Shown: positions 1 through 9,992, counted from the first letter of the stretch. The stretch: DNA of 27,302 nucleotides from an uncultured Collinsella sp. (GCA_900542305.1 UQMU01000027.1:1-27302); one strand, 5' to 3'. Numbers and translations are program-made. The notes: generated from the letters alone by a model not told the origin.

Positions 1-6
1 AAAGAG

Positions 7-32
7 AAGAGGCGGGGCATGCCCCGCCTCTT
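7..32. repeat. 26-bp perfect palindrome, possible terminator
   Basis: The bases from 7 to 32 read the same on both strands, centred on CATG at 18-21, with a GC-rich stem (GAGGCGGGG). As RNA it would form a hairpin of about 11 bp. Read on the minus strand it is followed by a pyrimidine-rich tract (TTCTCTTT), so it may terminate a gene lying outside the window. No gene partner is visible on this side. Confidence 0.55.
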
Positions 33-244
33 ACACCACATCTCTGCGCGCTACCCACACAGAAGCATGCTAACGGGCGTTTTGATTAATTTGAAGGCGT
101 ATAGAAGCCGCAAAGAGGTCATTTGAGGCGGTTTTGGCTGCTACTAAAAATGTAACAGTACTCATATTTGACCTTTTTTGGCCACAGGGTCCGGAAGGGG
201 CTGTCAATCGGGCCCCAAGAGAGCTAATTCGAGTGCCGTGGACG
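33..244. other. gene-free stretch at left edge
   Basis: No credible coding region lies between the palindrome and the terminator of the ABC operon. The plus-strand open frame across it is Arg-rich in its second half and antisense to the ABC gene, so it is a shadow. The middle (about 120-190) is AT-rich, with a TACTAAAAATG segment and a T-run, and could hold promoter elements; nothing definite is seen. Confidence 0.5.
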
Positions 245-280
245 AAAAAACGGGGGCGCAGGTTGTCCTGCGCCCCCGTT
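245..280 (-). terminator. rho-independent terminator of the ABC exporter operon
   Basis: A perfect 14-bp GC-rich stem (249-262 with 267-280) closes a 4-nt loop. On the minus strand it is followed by a run of U, from the A-run at 245-250. It lies about 30 bp after the stop of the second ABC gene and is a textbook intrinsic terminator for that operon. Confidence 0.9.
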
Positions 281-311
281 CTCGGGCGTTATTCGCTCCT
301 TGCGGCCGAAT

Positions 312-2168
312 TTACGCCGCCTCGTCGAACTGCGAGTTGTATAGGTCGGCGTAGAAACCGCCCTGGGCGAGCAACTCGTCGTGCGTGCCCTTCTCGACGA
401 TGTCGCCGTCGCGAATCACCAAGATCACGTCGGCGTTGCGGATCGTGGACAGGCGGTGCGCGATAACAAAGCTGGTACGGCCCTGCATCAGCGCATCCAT
501 GGCACGCTGAATAAGCTCCTCGGTACGGGTATCGACGTTGGAAGTCGCCTCGTCCAAAATCAGCGCCGGACGGTCGGCCAAAATGGCGCGGGCGATGGTC
601 ACGAGCTGGCGCTGACCCTGCGATAGGTTAGTGCCCTCCTCGTTGATCATGAAATCGTAGCCGCCGGCGAGCGTATGGATAAAGTGGTCGCAGCGTGCGG
701 CGCGTGCAGCGGCCTCGACCTCGGCATCGCTTGCATCGGGGCGTCCGTAGCGGATGTTCTCGCGGATGGTGCCGTTAAACAGCCAGGTGTCCTGCAGCAC
801 CATGGCAAACTCGCCGCGCAGCGCCGCGCGGTCCCAGTCGCGCACGTCGACGCCCTCGACGCGCAGCGAACCGCCGTCCACGTCGTAAAAGCGCTGCAGC
901 AGCTTAATGAGCGTGGTCTTGCCGGCGCCGGTGGGGCCGACGATGGCGATGGTCTGGCCGGGCTGCGCCTCGCAGCTAAAGTCGTGGATGATGGTCTTGT
1001 CGGGCGTGTAGCCAAACTTGACATGGTCAAACTCCACGTGGCCGGGGCGCTTCTCGGGAATCTGCGCGTCGGCCTTCTGCTCCTCCTCGGGCGCGGCCAG
1101 GAACTCAAAGACACGCTCGGTGGCAGCTGCCATCGACTGCATCGTGTTGCTCACGTTGCCCAGCTGCTGCACGGGTTGCGTAAAGTTGCGAACGTATTGG
1201 ATAAAGCTCTGAATGTCGCCGGGCGTGGCATTGCCGGTCAGCGCGAGCTGCGCGCCCACCACGACGACGCCCACGTAGCCCATGTTACCCACCAAGCTCA
1301 TAAGCGGCATCATCAGGCCCGACAGGAACTGCGAGCGCCAGCCGCTAATAAAGAGACGGTCGTTTTGGCGGTCGAACTCCTCGATCGAAGCCTCGGCGCG
1401 GTCAAACACCTGAATGACGTTCTGGCCGGCAAAATCCTCCTCGATAATGCCGTTGACGGTGCCCAGGACCTGCTGCTGCTCGCGGAAGTACGGCTGCGAG
1501 AAGTGAATCATCACCATCAAGATAATCGCGGCGGCCGGCAGCGTGAGCACGGTGACGCCGGTGAGCGGCAGGCTGATCGACAGCATCATGACGAGCACGC
1601 CGATAATCTGCGTCACCGACGTGATGAGCTGCGTCACGCTCTGGTTGAGCGACTGGCCGAGCGTATCGACGTCGTTGGTGATGCGACTGAGCACGTCGCC
1701 CTTGCTGTGTCCGTTAAAGTAGCTCATCGGAACGACGGCGATCTTGGCGGCGATCTCCTTGCGCATGCGATAGCAGATCTTTTGCGTGACGCCGGTCATG
1801 AGCCAGCCCTGGATGAGGCTGCAAACAGAGCTCGCCAGATACAGGCAGAGCAAAAAGCCGAGCGTCTTGGCAATCCAGGCAAAGTCGACATCGCCGGTGC
1901 CGTTGACCTTGGCAACTAAGCCCTCGAACAGTTTGGTGGTAACCTGACCGAGCACCTTGGGCCCCACAATGTTAAAGATGACCGAGCACACGGCAAAGGC
2001 GACGGCGGCAAACACGGCAATCTTGTGCTGGCCGATATAGCCGAGCAGCTGCCTCATGGTGCCCTTAAAGTCCTTGGCCTTTTCGCCACGACGCATGCCG
2101 CCCATGCGGCCCATGGGACCACGCTGGCGGGTGGGCTTGGGAATCTGAGTCTTGGTCTCGTCTGCCAT
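312..2168 (-). CDS. ABC exporter half-transporter, catalytically competent subunit (618 aa)
   Basis: A fused membrane and ATPase subunit of the multidrug/lipid exporter type. The N-terminal half (about residues 45-330) has six hydrophobic segments. The ATPase domain carries Walker A GPTGAGKTT (411-419), signature LSQGQ (515-519), Walker B ending in D539-E540 and H-loop H571. The catalytic Glu and switch His are intact, but the signature is non-canonical (Gln for Gly). That is the expected complement of a heterodimer whose partner has a degenerate Walker site, as in BmrCD, LmrCD and TM287/288. The start codon overlaps the partner's stop by one base (TAATG), so translation is coupled. A basic, Gly/Met-rich cytoplasmic tail (residues 1-35) precedes the first membrane helix. 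Substrate unknown; control by the upstream MarR protein suggests drug or toxic-metabolite efflux. Confidence 0.95.
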   Translation of the reverse strand: MADETKTQIPKPTRQRGPMGRMGGMRRGEKAKDFKGTMRQLLGYIGQHKIAVFAAVAFAVCSVIFNIVGPKVLGQVTTKLFEGLVAKVNGTGDVDFAWIAKTLGFLLCLYLASSVCSLIQGWLMTGVTQKICYRMRKEIAAKIAVVPMSYFNGHSKGDVLSRITNDVDTLGQSLNQSVTQLITSVTQIIGVLVMMLSISLPLTGVTVLTLPAAAIILMVMIHFSQPYFREQQQVLGTVNGIIEEDFAGQNVIQVFDRAEASIEEFDRQNDRLFISGWRSQFLSGLMMPLMSLVGNMGYVGVVVVGAQLALTGNATPGDIQSFIQYVRNFTQPVQQLGNVSNTMQSMAAATERVFEFLAAPEEEQKADAQIPEKRPGHVEFDHVKFGYTPDKTIIHDFSCEAQPGQTIAIVGPTGAGKTTLIKLLQRFYDVDGGSLRVEGVDVRDWDRAALRGEFAMVLQDTWLFNGTIRENIRYGRPDASDAEVEAAARAARCDHFIHTLAGGYDFMINEEGTNLSQGQRQLVTIARAILADRPALILDEATSNVDTRTEELIQRAMDALMQGRTSFVIAHRLSTIRNADVILVIRDGDIVEKGTHDELLAQGGFYADLYNSQFDEAA

Positions 2169-4537
2169 TAGCGCTCGCCTCCTTCCATGACGGCTGCAAT
2201 TTCTTCTTGGGTAAGCCCCAGCTCCTCGGCGGAAAGCTGCGACTGTGCGATTTCCAGGTACGCCGGGCAGCTGCGTAGCAGCTCCTCGTGCGTGCCGGTG
2301 CCCACTACGTGGCCGTCATCGAGCACGATGATCTGGTCGGCGTGCATGATGGTCGCGATGCGCTGGGCCACGACCACGAGTGCGGCGTCGGTAACGTTTT
2401 TGGCCAGCTCCTCGCGCAGGCGCGCGTCGGTCTTGTAGTCGAGGGCGCTAAACGAGTCATCGAACACCACGACCTCGGGCTTTTTGGCCAATGCGCGGGC
2501 GATGGCCAAGCGCTGGCGCTGACCGCCCGAGACATTGGAGCCTCCCTGGCTGATGGGGGAGTCGTAGCCGCCCTCGCGCTCGGCGATAAAGTCCTCGGCT
2601 TGTGCGATGCGCGCTGCTTGGTGCATGTCATCATCGCTCACCATGTCGCCGGCAAACTTGAGGTTGCTCTCGACGGTACCCGAGAACAGGCGACCCTGCT
2701 GCGGAATATAACCGATGCGGCGGCGCAGCTCGGAAAGGGTCATGTCGCGCACATCGATGCCGTCGAGCGAAATGCTGCCGCCCGTGACGTCGTACAGGCG
2801 CGGAATCAGCTGCACAAGTGTGGACTTGCCCGAGCCCGTGGAACCAATGATGCCGAGCATCTGACCGGCGTGCGTGGTGAAGTTTACGCCGCTGATGACG
2901 TCGGCGCGGGCATCGGGATACTGGAAGCTCACGTCGCGGAAGGTGAGCTCACCGCGCGGCGCGCTGGCCGCGGGCAGTTTGGGCGAGACAGGGTCGTTGA
3001 TGCTGGTGGGGCAAGTGATGACCTCTTCCACGCGCTCGGCTGCGACCTCGGCGCGGGGCAGGATAACCGAAACCATGGTGAGGATCATAAACGCCATGAC
3101 GATCTGCATGGTGTAGGAGATAAACGCCATCATGTTGCCGACCTGCATCACGCCGTCGGACACGCCCTGCGCGCCAAACCAGACGATAAGTACGGTGATG
3201 CAGTTCATGACGAGCATCATGAGCGGCATCATAAAGCTCATGGCGCGGTTGGTGTAGAGCTGCGTGGTCATCAGGTCGAGTGATGCCTTGTCAAAACGTT
3301 CGAGCTCATGCTCCTCGCGGTTGAACGAGCGGATGGGCATAAGGCCGTCGAGCAGCTCACGGGCGGTAAGGTTCACGCGGTCAACAAAGCTCTGCATCTT
3401 TTTGAACTTGGGCATGGTGAGGCCCATGAGCACGCCGACGACAGCCGAAACCGCGATGATGGCCACAGCGATGGTCCACTCCAGGCCGGTATGGTTGGCC
3501 AGGACGCGCATGACGGCGACGATGCCCATGACGGGAGCCATCAGGCACATGCGGATAAACAGGGTTGCGGCCATCTGGATCTGCTGAATATCGTTGGTGC
3601 AGCGGGTGATGAGCGAGGCCTGGCTAAACTTGCCCACCTCGGCCGGCGAGAAGTGCATAACCTTGTTGAAGGTCTCGCGGCGCAGGTCGCGGGCGATGGA
3701 GCAGGCGGTGCGCGAAGCCACGGCGCCGGTCAGGATGGTGGCGACCAGCGACACCAGACACAGACCAAACATCGTGGTCGCCATGCGGCCCAGGTAGGCG
3801 TTCTGCACGTCAGCGGGGTCGATGCCCTGTGCCTTGTACTCGTCCTGCACGTAGCTCACGGCGCGCTGGGTGACGATGGAGCCCGACATGGAGCCCATTT
3901 TGTCAGCCATATCGTTGGCGCCCTCGACGAGCTTGCCCTGATCGATAAGACCGCCTTCAACGCCTAGGCGCAGGCTCTTCATGGTGATCTTACCGCCGTC
4001 GGCGTCGATCTGCTTTTGCATGCTCTGCGCGGCTGCGGCCTTCTGCTGCATCTCGGCGAGCTGCTCGGGCGTCATCGCTGCCATCTGCTCGGGGGTGGGC
4101 ATGGCCTGAGCGGCGCCGCCATCGCTTGCCTCGGTGGATGCGCCGGTCATGTCGCCCATGGAGTCGGCGTCAATACCCTGGTTGAGCGAAAGGACGACGG
4201 TCTCGGGCAGACTCATGATATCGGCGAGCTTGCTGCCGTCGGCGCGCTCATCCTCGGTTCCCTTGTACGTGCGAATCCCGTTTTTGTCTGCCTTGCCAAA
4301 CGCAGCTTCTACCGTCTTGGCGTCCTTGGCGCTCATAAAGAGTTCGAGGTCGTCGAGCGATTCGGCGCGGATGGTGTCGGGTACGGGCGACGCGATGCCG
4401 CCTTGCTGCACACCCACGTCGACGATGTCGCTCATATAGGTAGGCAGCGCCAGATCGGCGTTGCAGCTGATTACGATAAGTACGATAGCTGCGAACAGTG
4501 CCAGGATATGTTTTTTAAAGAGCTTGAGAATCCTCAC
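2168..4537 (-). CDS. ABC exporter half-transporter, degenerate-site subunit with large extracellular insert (789 aa)
   Basis: Partner of the 618-residue subunit. Walker A GSTGSGKST is at 565-573 and signature VSGGQ at 669-673. Walker B ends D693-D694 (Asp in place of the catalytic Glu), and the H-loop has Gln at 725 instead of His, so this NBD provides the non-hydrolysing site of a heterodimer. Between TM1 (about 10-32) and TM2 (about 253-273) lies an insert of some 215 residues, predicted outside the cell, with a Met/Gln/Ala-rich stretch (about 145-175) containing PTPEQ and TPEQ repeats. The family usually has only a short loop there, which explains the length of 789 against about 580-620. 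It overlaps the MarR stop by 4 bp (ATGA), so the three genes form one coupled operon. Confidence 0.95.
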   Translation of the reverse strand: MRILKLFKKHILALFAAIVLIVISCNADLALPTYMSDIVDVGVQQGGIASPVPDTIRAESLDDLELFMSAKDAKTVEAAFGKADKNGIRTYKGTEDERADGSKLADIMSLPETVVLSLNQGIDADSMGDMTGASTEASDGGAAQAMPTPEQMAAMTPEQLAEMQQKAAAAQSMQKQIDADGGKITMKSLRLGVEGGLIDQGKLVEGANDMADKMGSMSGSIVTQRAVSYVQDEYKAQGIDPADVQNAYLGRMATTMFGLCLVSLVATILTGAVASRTACSIARDLRRETFNKVMHFSPAEVGKFSQASLITRCTNDIQQIQMAATLFIRMCLMAPVMGIVAVMRVLANHTGLEWTIAVAIIAVSAVVGVLMGLTMPKFKKMQSFVDRVNLTARELLDGLMPIRSFNREEHELERFDKASLDLMTTQLYTNRAMSFMMPLMMLVMNCITVLIVWFGAQGVSDGVMQVGNMMAFISYTMQIVMAFMILTMVSVILPRAEVAAERVEEVITCPTSINDPVSPKLPAASAPRGELTFRDVSFQYPDARADVISGVNFTTHAGQMLGIIGSTGSGKSTLVQLIPRLYDVTGGSISLDGIDVRDMTLSELRRRIGYIPQQGRLFSGTVESNLKFAGDMVSDDDMHQAARIAQAEDFIAEREGGYDSPISQGGSNVSGGQRQRLAIARALAKKPEVVVFDDSFSALDYKTDARLREELAKNVTDAALVVVAQRIATIMHADQIIVLDDGHVVGTGTHEELLRSCPAYLEIAQSQLSAEELGLTQEEIAAVMEGGER

Positions 4538-4983
4538 TCGGCATCTCTCCTTTCTTGATTGCGGTCGATAATTTCGTTGGCACGTCTAAGAAGGCGCACC
4601 ATCTCTTGGGTATCTGTTTCGCCAAGCTGCTCGAGGAAGGCCGCGGTGCGGTCCTCGAATTCCCGACGTTTGATTTCGATAACCTGGAATCCTTTGTCGG
4701 TCACCGTGACGTGTACGCGACGACGGTCGGTCTTTGAGTGCTCGCGCTCGACCCAGCCCTTGGCTTCGAGAGCGCGTAGGATATTGGCGATGCGGGCACT
4801 CGAGACCCAGGCGCGATCAGCGAGTTCGCTCGGCGTGAGCGAACCGCCGGCGAGTATGAGGGCGCGCATGACGGCCATCTCGCCGCCGAGGGCTTTGTCC
4901 GCAAAGCGCGAAATGCGCTGATGCATGCTGCCGAACTCGGTAAGGAGCTGGCGCCCAAGTTCACGGAAATCGGTATCTTCCAC
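4534..4983 (-). CDS. MarR-family transcriptional regulator (149 aa)
   Basis: A winged-helix regulator: helix-turn-helix around residues 50-80 (TPSELADRAWVSSARIANIL) and a wing with the typical TDRRRVHVTVTDKG segment (about 92-105). MarR proteins act as dimers, usually repressing their own operon and releasing DNA on binding a small ligand. The start chosen is GTG at 4983, with an AGGGG ribosome-binding site about 6 nt upstream on the minus strand. The gene is first in the operon and overlaps the ABC gene by 4 bp, so it most likely controls exporter expression. Confidence 0.92.
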   Translation of the reverse strand: MEDTDFRELGRQLLTEFGSMHQRISRFADKALGGEMAVMRALILAGGSLTPSELADRAWVSSARIANILRALEAKGWVEREHSKTDRRRVHVTVTDKGFQVIEIKRREFEDRTAAFLEQLGETDTQEMVRLLRRANEIIDRNQERRDAE

Positions 4984-5017
4984 CGAAAACCCCTAACACT
5001 AGAAACTATTTTCGGTG
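4981..5017 (-). promoter_or_regulatory. candidate MarR operator (inverted repeat at the operon start)
   Basis: Perfect 9-bp inverted repeats CACCGAAAA (4981-4989) and TTTTCGGTG (5009-5017) are separated by 19 bp. The proximal arm includes the GTG start codon of the marR-type gene. The position, overlapping leader and start, suits autorepression. That MarR binds here is inferred from symmetry and location only. Confidence 0.45.
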
Positions 5018-5168
5018 AAAGATGATACCCCCATACGCGGGCCTCATACAGTGGGCAATATTAAGAGCTCATTAAGACTTAAAATAATTCAATTGCTGAA
5101 GCGTTTTAAAGAACTATTATGCCCGCGGTTAGGCGAGGGGTTGTCACCACCATGACGACTGGGACTCA

Positions 5169-5174
5169 TATAAT
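5169..5174 (+). promoter_or_regulatory. -10 element of the SDR gene
   Basis: A perfect TATAAT lies 61 bp upstream of the chosen SDR start. No good -35 is found at 16-18 bp; TTGTCA at 5141 is 22 bp away. The call rests on the -10 box and on its place in the only AT-rich patch before the gene. Confidence 0.45.
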
Positions 5175-5235
5175 CGCCACGTGCGATGCTCCAACTTCCC
5201 GCAAGGAGACACCTTACATAAAGGGGGATGGAGTC

Positions 5236-5985
5236 ATGGCATTTGACTTCACGGGCAAGACCGCGATTGTCACGGGCGGCACTCAGGGCATTGGCCTCGA
5301 GATCGCCAAGGGCATCGTCGCGGGCGGCGGACATGTCGCGCTCATCGCAAGGAACGCTGCTAAGGGCGAGGCCGCAGTGGCCGAGCTTGGCGAGGGCAAC
5401 AAGTTCTATCAGCTCGATGTCGCCGATGCGCCCAAGGCGCGCGAGACCGTCGAGCAGATTTTTACGGACCTGCCGCAAACCAACATCTTGATTAACTGCG
5501 CTGGCGTCATCAGCACCAAGAAGTTCGACGAGATCGATGACACCGAGTGGCGCCGCACTATCGATATCAACCTCAACGGTACCTTCACTATGATGAACGC
5601 CGTGTACCCGCACTTTAAGGCGGCGCATGCCGGCACTATCGTCAACGTGAGCTCCGTTGCTGGCAAGATCGGCGGCGGCCTGCTTGGCACCGCTGCCTAC
5701 GCGAGCTCCAAGGCCGGTGTCAACGGCCTTACCAAGGCGGTCGCCAAGGAGGGCGGCAAGTTTGGCGTTCGCTGCAACGCCGTGTGCCCGTCGCTCACGT
5801 TGACCGATATGACCTCGATTCTCTCTGACGAGAACTCTCAGCGCATCATCAACGGTATTCCTCTGGGCCGCGCTGCCCAGGCCAGCGAGCCTGCGCAGAT
5901 GGTGCTGTTCTTCGCTTCCGACCTCGCCAGCTTCGTGAACGGCGAGATCGGCGACTGCGACGGCGGCATCGTCCTGGACGGGTAA
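5236..5985 (+). CDS. SDR-family NAD(P)-dependent oxidoreductase (249 aa)
   Basis: A classical short-chain dehydrogenase. The Rossmann cofactor motif is TGGTQGIG (G14, G18, G20), NCAG is at 87-90, the catalytic Ser is in NVSS (139-140) and YxxxK is Y155/K159. Length is typical (about 250). The open frame extends upstream to 5119, but ATG 5236 aligns with family N-termini and follows a GGGGGATGGAG ribosome-binding site. A terminator follows, so it is monocistronic. The next gene is a KdgT-type permease, so a role in 2-keto-3-deoxygluconate or related uronate metabolism (KduD-like) is possible; SDR substrate cannot be read from sequence. FabG-like activity is the main alternative. Confidence 0.92.
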   Translation: MAFDFTGKTAIVTGGTQGIGLEIAKGIVAGGGHVALIARNAAKGEAAVAELGEGNKFYQLDVADAPKARETVEQIFTDLPQTNILINCAGVISTKKFDEIDDTEWRRTIDINLNGTFTMMNAVYPHFKAAHAGTIVNVSSVAGKIGGGLLGTAAYASSKAGVNGLTKAVAKEGGKFGVRCNAVCPSLTLTDMTSILSDENSQRIINGIPLGRAAQASEPAQMVLFFASDLASFVNGEIGDCDGGIVLDG

Positions 5986-6004
5986 TACCCCACGACGATT
6001 ATTC

Positions 6005-6044
6005 GGCGACGGCTCCTGCGACTCGGGACCGTCGCCTTCTTTCT
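6005..6044 (+). terminator. terminator after the SDR gene
   Basis: The stem GGCGACGG (6005-6012) pairs with CCGTCGCC (6029-6036), with three further pairs inside beyond a one-base bulge, followed by TTCTTTCT. It lies 20 bp past the SDR stop and separates it from the permease gene. Confidence 0.8.
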
Positions 6045-6093
6045 GATATAGGCGCGTGCGGCTACGATTCGCATGCATCCAAAGGAGATATAT

Positions 6094-7110
6094 ATGAGTG
6101 AATCGACTGCGGTGGAGGCGCCGGCGGCAAAGGAGCCGTTCTTTAAGATGTCCTCCATCCCGGGTGCCAATATTTTGGTGCCGCTTTTGCTGGGCTGCCT
6201 GCTCAACACGCTATTCCCCGACCTGTTCAAAACGCTCGGCAGCTTTACGCTTGGTATGACCCAGCAGGGCGCAGGCCCGCTCGTGGGCGCTTTTTTGCTC
6301 ATCGTCGGTACGACGATTTCGTTTAAGAGTGCTCCTGCCGCCGCTGCACGCGGCGCCATCATCATCGCCGTCAAGCAGATCGTGGTCGTTGCCGTGTCGC
6401 TGCTCATCCTTTATGTGTTCAACGACAACCTGTTTGGCATCTCTGCCATGGTGATGCTGGCGGCTTGCACCGGCGCCAACAACGCTATGTACGCTGGTCT
6501 GATGGGCACCATGGGCAATGAGGCCGAGCGTGGCGCCGTCGCCATCACCACGCTGGTTGTCGGCCCTCCGGTCACGATGATCGTGCTCGGCGCTGCCGGT
6601 CAGGCTCCGATCGGCTGGTCGCTTGTGGGCGCCATCCTGCCGATCGTCGTCGGCATTATTCTGGGCAACCTCTTCCCGAGCTTTAAGAAGATGATGGCAC
6701 CGGCACTTTCCGCCATCATCGTGCTCGTCTTCTTTGCCATGGGCTCGACCATGACCTTTGGCCAGCTCATTAATGGCGGTCTCCCCGGCATCCTGCTCGG
6801 CGTGATCTGCTCGGTGGTCTTTGCAATTCCCGTTATCGCGGTCGATAAGCTCACGGGCGGTACGGGTGTCGCAGGTGCGGCCATTTCGAGCTGCGCCGGA
6901 GCCAATGTGGCCACGCCCGCTGCCATGGCAAGCGTCAACGAGGCCATGTACGGCGGCGCGGTGCTCGCGACGGCCACGGCACAGGTTGCTGCCTGCGCAA
7001 TCGTTACGGCTATTTTGACCCCGCTGGTCACCAGCTGGTGCTACAAGCATTTTGAGGGCCAGCAGAGCAACGGCAAGGCAACGACCGACAAGGCCTCCGC
7101 AGCCGCCTAA
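6094..7110 (+). CDS. kdgT: 2-keto-3-deoxygluconate permease, KdgT family (338 aa)
   Basis: An inner-membrane carrier of about ten hydrophobic segments that resembles E. coli KdgT along its length. Matching landmarks are the N-terminal IPGANILVPLLLG, the LGSFTLGM block, VGPPVTMIVLGAAG (KdgT: ESGPLMTMIILGTAG), the NLFPSFKK loop and the ISSCAGANVATPAAMA block (KdgT: ASSSAGAAVATPVLIA). The family imports 2-keto-3-deoxygluconate, a pectin/uronate breakdown product, with protons. ATG 6094 is chosen because a strong AAAGGAGATATAT ribosome-binding site precedes it, not the in-frame ATG at 6073 upstream of that site. The tail after about residue 320 is low-complexity (Gly, Thr, Ala). No kdgK or kdgA is in the window, so substrate is inferred from family. 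Confidence 0.88.
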   Translation: MSESTAVEAPAAKEPFFKMSSIPGANILVPLLLGCLLNTLFPDLFKTLGSFTLGMTQQGAGPLVGAFLLIVGTTISFKSAPAAAARGAIIIAVKQIVVVAVSLLILYVFNDNLFGISAMVMLAACTGANNAMYAGLMGTMGNEAERGAVAITTLVVGPPVTMIVLGAAGQAPIGWSLVGAILPIVVGIILGNLFPSFKKMMAPALSAIIVLVFFAMGSTMTFGQLINGGLPGILLGVICSVVFAIPVIAVDKLTGGTGVAGAAISSCAGANVATPAAMASVNEAMYGGAVLATATAQVAACAIVTAILTPLVTSWCYKHFEGQQSNGKATTDKASAAA

Positions 7111-7148
7111 TGCCAAACGGTAATCAAAGCTAAAAACTAGCTACGCCA

Positions 7149-7190
7149 CAGGGCGGCCACGGGGGATCCCGTGGCCGCCCTGCAGTTTCT
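7149..7190 (+). terminator. terminator after kdgT
   Basis: A perfect 15-bp GC-rich stem (7149-7163 with 7168-7182) with a GGAT loop is followed by CAGTTTCTGT. It lies 38 bp past the kdgT stop. Confidence 0.82.
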
Positions 7191-7576
7191 GTAGGGTCTT
7201 TGGGACACTTTACCCTGCTAAAGCTGGCATAACAGCTAGAGCGAACGTCGTACAAAGGCAAGGAAAAATACCAAACAAATCGGTGAACGGTAGTTGTTCG
7301 CGCGCGCATTTCCTGCGGGTTTGTAAAAAAAGCCATTATGATATAAAAAAAGAAACATATAACAGCCCAGATGCAGAGGGTCGCTATGTTATCCTTCTCA
7401 GACGGGTGAAATCTTGGGTTTTGGGTTGTAGTTCCAAGGTGGACAAACGTTTTTCCTGCACCAACGTGTGGTGAAGAACGGAAGAAACCGGTAGTGCAAG
7501 CCGAAAATTCAAGAATTCAATAAGCAGCGGTGTGAGAGAGCGCCGCATTACACGTAACTAGGAGCGTGGTTACACA
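7191..7576 (+). other. gene-free promoter region and long pfl leader
   Basis: These 386 bp hold no credible gene; the small 63-codon frame at 7283 shows no coding signature. The left part is AT-rich and carries the promoter candidate at 7320-7347. If that is used, the pfl transcript has a leader of about 220 nt. The pfl ribosome-binding site AGGAG (7560-7564) sits in the loop of a short possible hairpin, GTAAC (7554-7558) with GTTAC (7569-7573). No clear FNR- or Rex-type palindrome was found by eye. Confidence 0.5.
7320..7347 (+). promoter_or_regulatory. candidate promoter of the split pfl genes
   Basis: TTTGTA (7320-7325) and TATAAA (7342-7347) are 16 bp apart, in an A-rich patch that stands out from the GC-rich surroundings. 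An overlapping TATGAT at 7337 is an alternative -10. Confidence 0.4.
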
Positions 7577-9628
<2,052 letters not shown>

Positions 9629-9629
9629 C

Positions 9630-9654
9630 TATTGTTAGTGCTATACTAACAATA
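9630..9654. promoter_or_regulatory. 25-nt palindrome containing an extended -10-like box
   Basis: TATTGTTAGT (9630-9639) and ACTAACAATA (9645-9654) are perfect 10-bp arms around GCTAT. The centre reads TGCTATACT, matching the extended -10 pattern TGnTATAAT at most positions. It begins one base after the PFL stop codon. It could be an mRNA hairpin, or an internal promoter overlapped by an operator that lets the radical-domain gene be expressed apart from the catalytic subunit. Confidence 0.5.
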
Positions 9655-9670
9655 ACGATTACTGATTAGC

Positions 9671-9690
9671 GCGCCGGTTTCGGCCGGCGC
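9671..9690 (+). other. GC-rich hairpin between the two pfl genes
   Basis: GCGCCGG (9671-9677) pairs with CCGGCGC (9684-9690) over a TTTCGG loop. No U-tract follows, so it is unlikely to be a full terminator. It may stabilise upstream mRNA or set the ratio of the two subunits. It ends 10 bp before the AAGGAGA ribosome-binding site of the next gene. Confidence 0.6.
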
Positions 9691-9713
9691 CTATTAATCG
9701 AAGGAGACACATT

Positions 9714-9965
9714 ATGAAGGTTTCTGAAGTTTCCGAGACCCAGGCCGATAACCTGGTCCACATGCTCGACGCTTACGCCGAGAAGGGTGGCCACCACCTG
9801 AACATCAACGTCTTCAACCGTGAGACGCTGCTCGACGCTCAGGCTCACCCCGAGAAGTACCCGCAGCTGACCATCCGCGTTTCCGGCTATGCCGTGAACT
9901 TCCACACGCTCACCAAGGAGCAGCAGGACGAGGTCATTGCGCGTACCTTCCACGACAAGTTCTAA
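9714..9965 (+). CDS. Stand-alone glycyl-radical domain, second part of pyruvate formate-lyase (83 aa)
   Basis: This small protein matches the last ~65 residues of E. coli PflB. GGHHLNINVFNRETLLDA (about 25-42) corresponds to GGQHLNVNVMNREMLLDA, then HPEKYPQLTIRVSGYAVNF includes radical glycine G58 in R55-V-S-G58-Y59, and the end TKEQQDEVIARTF also matches. It has its own start with AAGGAGA 7 nt upstream. E. coli GrcA (YfiD) is a known free radical domain, but that is a 127-residue spare part beside an intact PFL. Here the neighbouring PFL has no radical domain, so this subunit should be obligatory. Together the two proteins total 766 residues against 760 for E. coli PflB. PflA (17206-18024) is the likely activator. 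Confidence 0.95.
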   Translation: MKVSEVSETQADNLVHMLDAYAEKGGHHLNINVFNRETLLDAQAHPEKYPQLTIRVSGYAVNFHTLTKEQQDEVIARTFHDKF

Positions 9966-9992
9966 AGGGTTCAACTCCTGTAGGATTACTGG

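Noticed and set aside
675..3967. Long plus-strand frames (414, 331 and 219 codons) opposite the ABC genes
   Set aside because: They are antisense shadows; products are His/Ala/Asp/Gly-rich and lack domain features or ribosome-binding sites.
5089..7116. Minus-strand frames of 329, 189 and 301 codons opposite the SDR and KdgT genes
   Set aside because: The plus-strand frames match known families over their full length with good ribosome-binding sites; the minus-strand products do not resemble anything.
7191..7576. FNR or Rex binding site at the pfl promoter
   Set aside because: No TTGATnnnnATCAA-like or TTGTGnnnnnnnTCACAA-like palindrome was found by eye.
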